A stretch of 31,035 nt of DNA, taken from the NCBI GenBank assembly GCA_964496575.1, contig CAZCAC010000101.1:1-31035 (forward strand), written 5' to 3'. This DNA comes from CAZCAC01 sp964496575 (GTDB lineage Bacteria; Planctomycetota; UBA1135; GCA-002686595). The translations under genes were made by a program, and so were the position numbers. The notes beneath the pieces are model-generated. The model did not search any database. It was given only the letters and a program-made list of their open reading frames with translations, and had not been told where the DNA came from. The number at the start of each line of letters is the position of its first letter. Position 1 is the first letter of the stretch. Of the stretch, positions 20,581-27,447 are shown piece by piece.

Positions 20581-21960
20581 ATGCCCGTCAAGACCATCTT
20601 CGAACCGTTCAAGATCAAGGCCGTCGAACCGATCCGGATGACCTCTCGCGAGGAGCGGGAGCAGTTGCTCGCCGAGGCGGGCTTCAACCCCTTCCTGATC
20701 CACGCCGACGACGTCCTGATCGACCTGTTGACCGACAGCGGGACCTCGGCGATGAGCGCGGAGCAGTGGGCGGGAATGATGCGCGGCGACGAGGCGTACG
20801 CCTGTAGCAAGAGCTGGTACCGCTTCAAGGAGTCGGTCCAGGACCTCTTCGGATTCAAGCACGTCATCCCCACTCACCAGGGGCGCGCGGCGGAGCGGAT
20901 CCTCTTCTCCGTGATGTGCGACGAGAACTCGATCGTCCCCAACAACACCCACTTCGACACCACCCGCGCCAACGTCGAGTTCACCGGTGCGAAGGCGCTC
21001 GACCTGGTGATCGCCGAGGCGCGCGAGCCCGCGAACCCGCACCCCTTCAAGGGGAACATGGACATCGAGGCGCTGCGGGGGCTGATCTCCGAGGTGGGAC
21101 GCGAGCGGATCCCGCTGGTGATGGTCACCATCACCAACAACAGCGGCGGCGGCCAGCCGGTCAGCATGGCGAACCTCCGCGAGGTGCGAGCGGTCTGCGA
21201 CGAGTTCGATCTGCCGCTGTACATCGACGCCTGCCGTTTCGCCGAGAACGCCTACTTCATCAAGCTCCGTGAGGAGGGGTTCGCCGACAGGTCGGTGAAG
21301 GAGATCGCCCAGGAGATCTTCTCCCTGGCGGACGGCTGCACGATGAGCGCCAAGAAGGACGCGCTGGTCAACATCGGCGGCTTCCTGTGCACCAACGACG
21401 ACAACCTGGCGCGGCAGCAGAGCGACCTGCTCATCCTCACCGAGGGCTTCCCGACCTACGGCGGCCTCGCCGGCCGCGACCTCGAGGCGATCGCTCGGGG
21501 CCTGGTCGAGGTGTTGCGCGAGGACTACCTGAAGTACCGCCTGGCGGCGACCCGCTACCTCGGCGACAAGATCTCCGAGGCAGGCGTCCCGATCATGCAG
21601 CCCCCCGGCGGCCACGCGATCTACATCGACGCGAAGGCGCTGCTGCCGCACATCGAGCCCTTGCAGTACCCCGGCCAGGCGCTGGTCTGCGAGCTGTACC
21701 TCGAGGGCGGCATTCGCGCGGTCGAGATCGGCACGGTGATGTTCGGCGCGTTCGACCCCGACACCGGCACCGAGCTCCCGGCCCCGATGGAGCTGGTCCG
21801 CCTGGCGATCCCGCGCCGCGTGTACACGCAGAGTCACATCGACTACGTGGTCGAGTGCATCCTCGAGGTGTACGAGAACCGCGAGTCGATCCGTGGGCTG
21901 AAGATAGTGGAGTCGGCTCCCTTCCTGCGTCACTTCACGGCGAGGTTCGAGCAGATCTGA
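20581..21960 (+). CDS. tnaA: tryptophanase-type beta-eliminating lyase (PLP)
   Basis: 459 residues from ATG 20581, matching the family start (FEPFKIKAVEPI) and length (TPL 456, E. coli TnaA 471). An in-frame ATG at 20515 would add a Pro/Arg-rich stretch without family similarity. Neither has a Shine-Dalgarno. The PLP lysine is in MSAKKDALV (Lys259 by alignment); THQGRAAE and RFAENAYFIK are the conserved cofactor and substrate blocks. Three positions that separate tryptophanase from tyrosine phenol-lyase favour tryptophanase: Asp126 in HFDTTR (Thr in TPL), Ile383 in AVEIG (Arg in TPL) and His451 in LRHFTARF (Phe in TPL). The expected reaction is L-Trp to indole, pyruvate and ammonia in the cytosol. 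Other beta-elimination substrates remain possible. It stands alone, without a tryptophan permease gene beside it. Confidence 0.82.
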   Translation: MPVKTIFEPFKIKAVEPIRMTSREEREQLLAEAGFNPFLIHADDVLIDLLTDSGTSAMSAEQWAGMMRGDEAYACSKSWYRFKESVQDLFGFKHVIPTHQGRAAERILFSVMCDENSIVPNNTHFDTTRANVEFTGAKALDLVIAEAREPANPHPFKGNMDIEALRGLISEVGRERIPLVMVTITNNSGGGQPVSMANLREVRAVCDEFDLPLYIDACRFAENAYFIKLREEGFADRSVKEIAQEIFSLADGCTMSAKKDALVNIGGFLCTNDDNLARQQSDLLILTEGFPTYGGLAGRDLEAIARGLVEVLREDYLKYRLAATRYLGDKISEAGVPIMQPPGGHAIYIDAKALLPHIEPLQYPGQALVCELYLEGGIRAVEIGTVMFGAFDPDTGTELPAPMELVRLAIPRRVYTQSHIDYVVECILEVYENRESIRGLKIVESAPFLRHFTARFEQI

Positions 21961-22028
21961 AGCCGATGAACGGCTGAAGGGCGAGCGGTAGTCGGGCGGC
22001 AGGTATGTCGCTGCTGCCTGTCTCGGTA

Positions 22029-22266
22029 GTCCAGAACCAGAACCGGAATTTAACCACAGAGGACACAGAGTTCACAGAGAGCAGAAGCAGAGCCAGAAGC
22101 AGAAATATATGAATATCAGAAGAAGAACCGGCGAAGCCGGTTCTTCTAATAGTTATCTGTTCCTGTTCCTGTTTCTGTTCCTGTTTCTGTTTCTGGCTCT
22201 GCTTCTGCTCTCTGTGAACTCTGTGTCCTCTGTGGTTAAATTCCGGTTCTGGTTCCGGTTCTGGAC
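22029..22266. repeat. 238-bp composite inverted-repeat element in convergent gap
   Basis: The 334-bp gap between tnaA and the VWA gene is dominated by one structure. A perfect 60-bp inverted repeat (22039-22098 against 22191-22250) has an outer 10-bp arm (22029-22038 against 22257-22266) separated on the right by an extra 6 bp, GGTTCC. In the centre, AGAAGAACCGGC (22121-22132) and GCCGGTTCTTCT (22136-22147) make a 12-bp stem with loop GAA. The arm contains AACCACAGAGGACACAGAG followed by CAGA units spaced 9, 9, 7, 6, 6 and 6 nt apart. Base composition is much more AT-rich than the surroundings. There is no ORF inside. It may be a mobile or REP-like palindromic unit, or a bidirectional terminator for the converging genes. 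A 5-bp hairpin at 21961-21975 directly follows the tnaA stop. Confidence 0.9.
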
Positions 22267-22294
22267 GGCAAACACCCCTTGATGACTGACTCGT

Positions 22295-24184
22295 TCAATC
22301 TCGCCGGAGATATACACCGCCGGTATCTTCGCACAACCACCGCAGCAGGTCGGAGTCCTGTCCTATCGTGATCCCGTGGATCCGAACGTGGCGCGCCCCG
22401 TTCCAGCGGCGTACCTCGGCGCGGATCTCGACGATGTCGGTGATCTCGCCCTCGGTCGGGGCGCCGTCGCTGATCAGGTAGATCGTGTCGACCAGCGGGT
22501 CGGAGAAAGCGAGCTTCAGGGCAGGGTAGAGGGCGGTGCTGCCCAGGGAGTACTGCTCGCGGATGAAGCGCAGGCTCTTCTGCCGCACGCTCTTCTTCAT
22601 CTTGACCAGCTTCCGGCTCAGCGAGCGCACCTCGCTCTCGAAGAAGATCAGGTTGAACAGCTTGCCGTCCGGGAAAGCGCGCACGATCGTCGCCAGCTCC
22701 GCCTTGGCGACGTCCATGCGACTCGGCCGAGTGGGGTCCTGCGGGCCCTCGGGGTCGACGTTCTTGCCGGCGTTCAGGCGCATCGAGCCGGAGACGTCGA
22801 GTACGAAGCACACACGCTCGCTGAAGACCTCGACGCCGTAGAAGGTCGCCGCCTCCGTGCGGCCCCGGTCCTTCTCCAGCTTCTTGCGGTGGATCTCCGC
22901 CTCCTCCACCTCGGCGGCGCTCGGCACCTCGAAGTCCGCGCCCTCCTCGTCCCACCAGCGCTGCCACCGGTCGGCGCGCTCGCCCATGTCGATGGCGGTG
23001 ATCACGCGCAAGGCGCCCAGCAGGTCCTGGCGCAGCCGACCGTTCTCCTCCCCGAGGCGCGCGATCAGCAGCGAAATCGAGGACTTGTCGCGCAATCGCG
23101 CCATCTGCGCGATCACCTCGGCGCGCACCGGCCAATTGCGATCGGACAAGAGGCCGTGGAGCAGCTCGACCGCGCGCAGCGTACGCACCTCGACCAGCGC
23201 CGCGGCCGCGCCCATCCGGGTCGCCGCGTCCGAGCTGCCGGCGAGGCCGAACAGCTCCTCGCGCGCCTCCGCGTCGGTCAGCTCGAGCTTGCCCAGGGCG
23301 AAGACCGCGGCGCGGCGAATCGCCGGCTCCTTGTGGCGGTACAGCGGTCGGAGCTCGTCGCGCAGCCCCTCGGCGCCCGCGTCGGCGACGATGTGGTCCA
23401 GCGCCTCGAGCACCACAGCCGGGTCCTCGTCCTTCAACGTGCCGGCCAGCGCGGCGAGCGAGCCCGGCGCCTCGCGCGTGGAGAACAGCTCGATCAGGAG
23501 GAACTTCCAGGCGCGGGTACTCTCCTGCGCGTGCAGCTTCTCGGCGAGTAGCTCGGTCGTCTCCGGCAGTGTGAAGCTCTCCAGCGCCTCGCGCACCACG
23601 GCGCGGTGAGTCTTGCCAGTGAACGCGCCGGAACCGGCGCCGATGCCGAGGTACGCCTTCCCCTCGCCCCCGGCCGGGGTCGCGTCGGCCAGGATCTGGT
23701 TCAGCTCCTCCAGCCCACCGCGCTGAGCGAGCATCGGCACCAGCGGATCGCACGCGAACCTGCGGGCCTGCGGATCGGCGTGGTCGCGCAGCACCCGCTC
23801 CAGCGCGGGCAGGGCGGCGTCGCCGAAGGGCAGCATGCTCTGCACCACCACCGGGCGCGCCTGGCGGTTCCTGGCGCGGAAGGCCTCGCGCGCGAGGAAG
23901 CGCCGCGCCCGGTCGGCGAGCTCCGGCTCCGCGCCGGCGAAGGCGCCGAAGGCCCGGTAGGCGGGAGTCAACGCCGGGAGCTTCTTCAGCACGGGAATCG
24001 ACTTCTCCAGCGCGGCGAGTGCCTTTTCGTTCCCCACCGCGGCCAGCTCGGCGAAGACGCTCGGATCGACGCGGTCCTTCTCCTTGGCGATCCGTCGCGA
24101 GAGCTCCGAGACGTCCTGGGCGAGCCCCGGCACGCCCAACCAGAACGCCCCGAGGAGCAGGAGCAGCAGGGAGCGCGAGCTCAC
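22295..24184 (-). CDS. secreted HEAT-repeat protein with C-terminal von Willebrand factor A domain
   Basis: 629 residues. The start is GTG 24184, overlapping the upstream TGA as GTGA; it begins a signal peptide (VSSRSLLLLLLGAFWLGVPGLA, cut before QDV). The open frame continues upstream only as a shadow of the preceding gene. Residues about 50-430 are HEAT-like helical repeats (DPAVVLEALDHIVAD, EPAIRRAAVFALGKLEL, NWPVRAEVIAQMARL). They end in a motif often seen in planctomycete HEAT proteins, LRVITAIDMGERADRWQRWWDEE. The VWA domain (about 450-629) has an intact MIDAS: DVSGS, the Thr in LGSTALYPAL and the Asp in LISDGAPTEG. It should bind a divalent metal and a protein ligand outside the cytoplasm. 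Function is unknown; coupling to the next-listed gene suggests that they work together. Confidence 0.85.
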   Translation of the reverse strand: MSSRSLLLLLLGAFWLGVPGLAQDVSELSRRIAKEKDRVDPSVFAELAAVGNEKALAALEKSIPVLKKLPALTPAYRAFGAFAGAEPELADRARRFLAREAFRARNRQARPVVVQSMLPFGDAALPALERVLRDHADPQARRFACDPLVPMLAQRGGLEELNQILADATPAGGEGKAYLGIGAGSGAFTGKTHRAVVREALESFTLPETTELLAEKLHAQESTRAWKFLLIELFSTREAPGSLAALAGTLKDEDPAVVLEALDHIVADAGAEGLRDELRPLYRHKEPAIRRAAVFALGKLELTDAEAREELFGLAGSSDAATRMGAAAALVEVRTLRAVELLHGLLSDRNWPVRAEVIAQMARLRDKSSISLLIARLGEENGRLRQDLLGALRVITAIDMGERADRWQRWWDEEGADFEVPSAAEVEEAEIHRKKLEKDRGRTEAATFYGVEVFSERVCFVLDVSGSMRLNAGKNVDPEGPQDPTRPSRMDVAKAELATIVRAFPDGKLFNLIFFESEVRSLSRKLVKMKKSVRQKSLRFIREQYSLGSTALYPALKLAFSDPLVDTIYLISDGAPTEGEITDIVEIRAEVRRWNGARHVRIHGITIGQDSDLLRWLCEDTGGVYLRRD

Positions 24185-25050
24185 TTGAGGCCGAGCTCCT
24201 TGGCGTGCTTCTTGACGTACTCCAGCGCCTTCTGCGTGTCGCCGGGGTGATCCCCCTCCTGGGGCTTGAACACCTGGCCGGTGATTTCCTTCAGCGTCCA
24301 GGTCAGGTCCCGCCGGACGACACTCCACGCCTGCCACCGTGCGGCCCAGTACGCGGCGGGCGGGTTGTTCGGGTCGTCGACGTTGGCGGGTTCGGGCGCC
24401 GAGAGGCTTTCGCACAGCGTCCGGACGATCGACTTGTCCCTGGTCTTGATCAGGCCGAAGTAGCGGCAGCAGGCGCGCGTCACGTCGGGCTGCGCCCAGG
24501 CCTTGAACTCGTTGTAGACGTCCCGCTCGATCTTGCGGTATCCCATCGTGCCGAGGCCGATGACCACGGCGGCGTAGACCTTCGGCCGCTTCTTTCGAGT
24601 CTTCTTGTCCTTGAAGAGCTTGGCCAGCGTGTTGATCGCCTTCTTGTTCTCCCGGAAGTTCGAGAGGAGCTTCACCGCGGTCCCCTGGACCATCACCACG
24701 CGCTCCTCGATCAGCTCGTCGATCTCCTTCTTGGAGCGCAAGCCCAGCTCTTCGGCCTCCGCCTTGGCGGCCTTCTTGTCGAACTTCGAGGCCTTGTAGC
24801 GCAGGCTGTCGATCGCCGGCTTCATGAACTCCTCGTTCTTGTAGGAGCACATCGCCAGCAGGGCGTTCCGGACCTTCGCCGCGTCACCGTCCTTCAGCGC
24901 CGAGGTGTACCCCGCGAGCAGCTGCTTGACCTCGGCGGCTTCGGCGAGGGCCAGCTCCTCCTCTTCCTCGAGGGCGGGCGGCGGGTCCTGATCGGCCAGC
25001 AGCGGGAGCGGGGGGAGAAGAGTCAGGCAGAGAGCCAGCAGAGTTTTCAT
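24181..25050 (-). CDS. secreted HEAT-like repeat protein, coupled to the VWA protein
   Basis: 289 residues. Start ATG 25050 with a strong AGGAGG 6 nt upstream. Signal peptide MKTLLALCLTLLPPLPLLA, then an acidic stretch (PPPALEEEEELALAEAAE). The rest is helical and Lys-rich, with weak HEAT-like repeats (VQGTAVKLLSNFRENKKAINTLAKLF; RPKVYAAVVIGLGTMGYRKIE). The ending, LTWTLKEITGQVFKPQEGDHPGD, is reminiscent of the repeat-end motif in the VWA partner. No catalytic residues are evident. It is the first gene of a two-gene operon; its stop codon overlaps the GTG of the VWA gene, so the two are made together. Similar HEAT plus VWA sets are common in planctomycetes but without assigned function. Confidence 0.8.
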   Translation of the reverse strand: MKTLLALCLTLLPPLPLLADQDPPPALEEEEELALAEAAEVKQLLAGYTSALKDGDAAKVRNALLAMCSYKNEEFMKPAIDSLRYKASKFDKKAAKAEAEELGLRSKKEIDELIEERVVMVQGTAVKLLSNFRENKKAINTLAKLFKDKKTRKKRPKVYAAVVIGLGTMGYRKIERDVYNEFKAWAQPDVTRACCRYFGLIKTRDKSIVRTLCESLSAPEPANVDDPNNPPAAYWAARWQAWSVVRRDLTWTLKEITGQVFKPQEGDHPGDTQKALEYVKKHAKELGLK

Positions 25051-25100
25051 GAGAGACCTCCTCGGAAGGTCCCAGGAGGATAGCAGGAGAGGGCGGAAGA

Positions 25101-25142
25101 GGGGAAAAAGAAGCCGCCCCCGTCGCGCAGACGGGGGCGGCT
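25101..25142 (-). terminator. Rho-independent terminator of pckG
   Basis: On the minus strand a 13-bp perfect stem (AGCCGCCCCCGTC against GACGGGGGCGGCT, loop TGCGC) is followed by TCTTTTTCCCC. It lies about 26 bp after the pckG stop and upstream of the HEAT gene start, so it isolates the HEAT/VWA pair from pckG. The HEAT operon promoter would have to lie within about 50-100 bp of this site. Confidence 0.92.
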
Positions 25143-25167
25143 CCAGGGGCGCGTCGATCGGGGGTGA

Positions 25168-27138
25168 TCAGCCGGCGGCTTCGATCAGCTGCCCGGGGGT
25201 GACCACGGCGCCGTACTTGCCTTTCAGGGCCAGCAGGCCGTCCTTCTGCTCCTTGTAGACATCGAAGAGCGTGCCGGGCAGGTTCTCTTCCTTGCCGTAG
25301 GCTTCACTCTGCAGGTCGATGCGGGCGACGATGTTGTCGATGTAGAGCGAGAACTGCTTGTCGTACAGGTCGCGCGGGTACTCCTTGTCGATGACCTCCT
25401 TGAACAGGACCTTGAGGTCGTCGTACTTCGGCACGTAGCCGACGGGAGTGAGAATGCCCTTCATCTCTCCGTGGGCGAAACGGTCGAGCCAGGAGAGCCA
25501 GGCCTTGACGTCCTTCTTCTCGCCGAGCAGCGCGCCGCCGCTACCGCCGCGGGCCTCGTGCGTGAGGAAGTAGTTGAGGCCCGCCATGATGGGACGGCCG
25601 TCGTTCGACAGCTTCGAGCTGTTGAAGAACTCGAATTGCGAGGCCATGTAGTCGGAGAGAGCGCCCGGGATGAACGGAGCGTTCGCCCACGGAGCGCGCT
25701 TGACGCCCGTGGCGCCGACTTCGGTCGCGGTCGCCTTGGAGACGATCGAGGCACCGATGACCACGCCGTGGTCGGGGTTGGGGGCGACCCAGACGGGGGG
25801 CATCGTGTCGGCGTCGCGGCCGCTGTAGGTGACGACCTTGATCGGCGCGCCCTCGGGGTTCTCACCCCACTCGGCGTTGTAGTTCTCGATCGCCGAGCAG
25901 CGCAGGGTGCAGCGAGCGTTCGGGTGGGAGATCGGGATCTCCTTGCCCTCATCGTTCTTCATGCCCTTGGTCCACTCACCCTGGAAATTGAAACCCTTGT
26001 CGGGGTGCGGCTCATCGTTGCCGGTCCAGTGCGGGACCTTCTTGTCGTCGATCAAGACGTTCGACCAGATCACCTCGGTGCCCGGCTCGCGCAGGCACTT
26101 CATCAGGTAGGGGTCGCCTTCGCGGTTCACGTCGGCGACGATGCCGAAGATGCCCGCCTCGGGGTTGATCGCGCGCGCGGTGCCGTCCTCGGCGATCCAG
26201 ATCTGCGCGAGGTCGTCGCCGACGAAGTCGGTGCCGGCCATGGCCGTGGTGGTCTTGCCGCAGCCGCTGGGCGCCGCGCCGGCGAAGAAGGTGATCCGGT
26301 CGCCCGGGCCCCTCATGCCGGTGATGAACATGTGCTCGGAGAGCTCCTCGCCCTTCTTGAAGTAGGTCGCGAGGTCGACGCAGAAGCGGTGGTTGCCCTT
26401 CTTGAGCAGCAGCGTGTTGCCCGCGTAGGTGCAGAACATCGAGAAGGTCGTCAGGTGACTGCGATCCATGAAGACGCGCGCGTTCGGCAGGTCTTCCTCG
26501 CGGTTCAGGCCCTCACTGTGCACGTTCGTGAGGAACAGCCCGGCGCGCTCGATCTCGGCGTCGAAGGTGTCGTACACGTTGCGGTACAGGATGTCGCCGC
26601 TGTGCATCACGTAGGTCGAGGAGCTGATCTCCAGCGCCGGCATGGCCGCCTTGGCCCCGGCGGGACCGCGGTTGAAGAAGCCGATCATGCAAGTCTTGCC
26701 TTCCATGATCCCGACGAACTTGTCCTTGATGTACGCGTGCGCCTCGTCGCGGACGAGCTTCTTGCCGAGGACGCTGACCTTGTCGCCGGGGTTGATGATG
26801 TAGAACGTCCGGTCGACGATCCGGGCCTGCTCCTTGGCGAGGTCGTAGTGGATCGTGTGGCCTTCCATGGCCAGAGGGGCTTCCTCGCCCTTCTCGATCG
26901 ACCACTTGCGGACCGTCGCGAGGTCGGCCTCGGAGCCGGTGTTCACGAACACCTTGGCCGGCTTGCCGACGACGATCGCGTTGGCGATCTTTACCAGCGC
27001 ATCCCCGTTCTTGATCTTCTCGATCTTGGCGAGGTTTTCCGGGTCCATCGTCTCCCGGAAGACGTTCCGGGCTTCGTCCGCGGACTTGACTCCGCCGAGG
27101 TCGGTGAGGATGTCCACACCCTTGTTGAGTTCGAGCAC
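25168..27138 (-). CDS. pckG: phosphoenolpyruvate carboxykinase (GTP-type)
   Basis: 656 residues. The start is GTG 27138: AAGGAG sits 7 nt upstream, and the further upstream in-frame reading has no ribosome-binding site or family similarity. It interconverts oxaloacetate + GTP and PEP + CO2 + GDP in the cytosol. Visible blocks are HSGDILYRNVYD, the P-loop APSGCGKTTTAMAG (about 285-298), a DDLAQIW metal/nucleotide block, ARAINPEAGIFGI, VIWSNVLID and HPNARCTL. The P-loop differs from the animal/actinobacterial form (PSACGKTNLAM) and is closer to the SGKTTTAM wording I recall for Thermococcus-type enzymes. Length is slightly above the usual 600-620. ATP-type PckA is unlikely given NPEAG and the overall layout. 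Transcribed alone with its own terminator. Confidence 0.92.
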   Translation of the reverse strand: MLELNKGVDILTDLGGVKSADEARNVFRETMDPENLAKIEKIKNGDALVKIANAIVVGKPAKVFVNTGSEADLATVRKWSIEKGEEAPLAMEGHTIHYDLAKEQARIVDRTFYIINPGDKVSVLGKKLVRDEAHAYIKDKFVGIMEGKTCMIGFFNRGPAGAKAAMPALEISSSTYVMHSGDILYRNVYDTFDAEIERAGLFLTNVHSEGLNREEDLPNARVFMDRSHLTTFSMFCTYAGNTLLLKKGNHRFCVDLATYFKKGEELSEHMFITGMRGPGDRITFFAGAAPSGCGKTTTAMAGTDFVGDDLAQIWIAEDGTARAINPEAGIFGIVADVNREGDPYLMKCLREPGTEVIWSNVLIDDKKVPHWTGNDEPHPDKGFNFQGEWTKGMKNDEGKEIPISHPNARCTLRCSAIENYNAEWGENPEGAPIKVVTYSGRDADTMPPVWVAPNPDHGVVIGASIVSKATATEVGATGVKRAPWANAPFIPGALSDYMASQFEFFNSSKLSNDGRPIMAGLNYFLTHEARGGSGGALLGEKKDVKAWLSWLDRFAHGEMKGILTPVGYVPKYDDLKVLFKEVIDKEYPRDLYDKQFSLYIDNIVARIDLQSEAYGKEENLPGTLFDVYKEQKDGLLALKGKYGAVVTPGQLIEAAG

Positions 27139-27300
27139 GCCTGATCTCCTTGATTCTGAGTCTCTACGTGTACGGCTTGAAGCTCTTCTGATGCCTGCCC
27201 CGAGCGGGGGTAGGTGAGCGATACGTGGAGTGGCGGGGGCGCTCAAACGCTACGATCCCGGGACTGCGCCGCGCGGCGATCGAACCCGGGTCCACCTCCG

Positions 27301-27316
27301 TCATTCCCTGGAATGA
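27301..27316. promoter_or_regulatory. operator-like palindrome upstream of pckG
   Basis: TCATTCC (27301-27307) and GGAATGA (27310-27316) form a perfect 7-bp dyad with a 2-bp centre, too tight for a hairpin loop but ideal for a dimeric regulator. It lies 163-178 bp before the pckG start. The regulator is unknown. Confidence 0.35.
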
Positions 27317-27392
27317 GGGCGGCCATCGTAGACCCCGGAGGCGCACAAGTCTGCCCCCTTGTCGCGGGTTCCTGGAGCCCCTTCTACGTACA

Positions 27393-27424
27393 GCTGCGCA
27401 CCGCTTCGGGAAGCGATGCGCAGC
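27393..27424 (-). terminator. strong hairpin after the ThuA-DUF1080 gene, terminator-like
   Basis: On the minus strand GCTGCGCATCGCTT pairs with AAGCGGTGCGCAGC (14 bp, one T-G wobble, loop CCCG), 23 bp beyond the stop. On the plus strand the same position is a C-A mismatch, so the structure is better in minus-strand RNA. There is no T-tract, so termination is not certain. Confidence 0.5.
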
Positions 27425-27447
27425 GATGGCCGCGAGGTGGTCGGGCT

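Larger units (their letters stand above)
27139..27447. other. 309-bp region upstream of pckG, no gene
   Basis: No supportable gene. It contains the pckG ribosome-binding site, a 16-bp interrupted palindrome at 27301-27316 and a hairpin at 27393-27424 (both listed separately). A segment near 27280 reads GGTTCGATC on the minus strand like a tRNA T-loop, but its stem does not pair. No clear -35/-10 pair was found for pckG. Confidence 0.5.

Noticed and set aside
21961..21975. AGCCG-ATGAA-CGGCT hairpin right after tnaA as its terminator
   Set aside because: Only 5 bp with no T-tract; too weak to call separately from the large element that follows.
22029..22266. CRISPR array or insertion sequence as the explanation of the repeats
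   Set aside because: The repeats are inverted arms and phased hexamers rather than spaced direct repeats, and no transposase or cas gene is nearby.
27225..27300. Possible tRNA on the minus strand (GGGTTCGATC, T-loop-like)
   Set aside because: The bases flanking the loop do not form the 5-bp T-stem, and no acceptor or anticodon arms could be matched.
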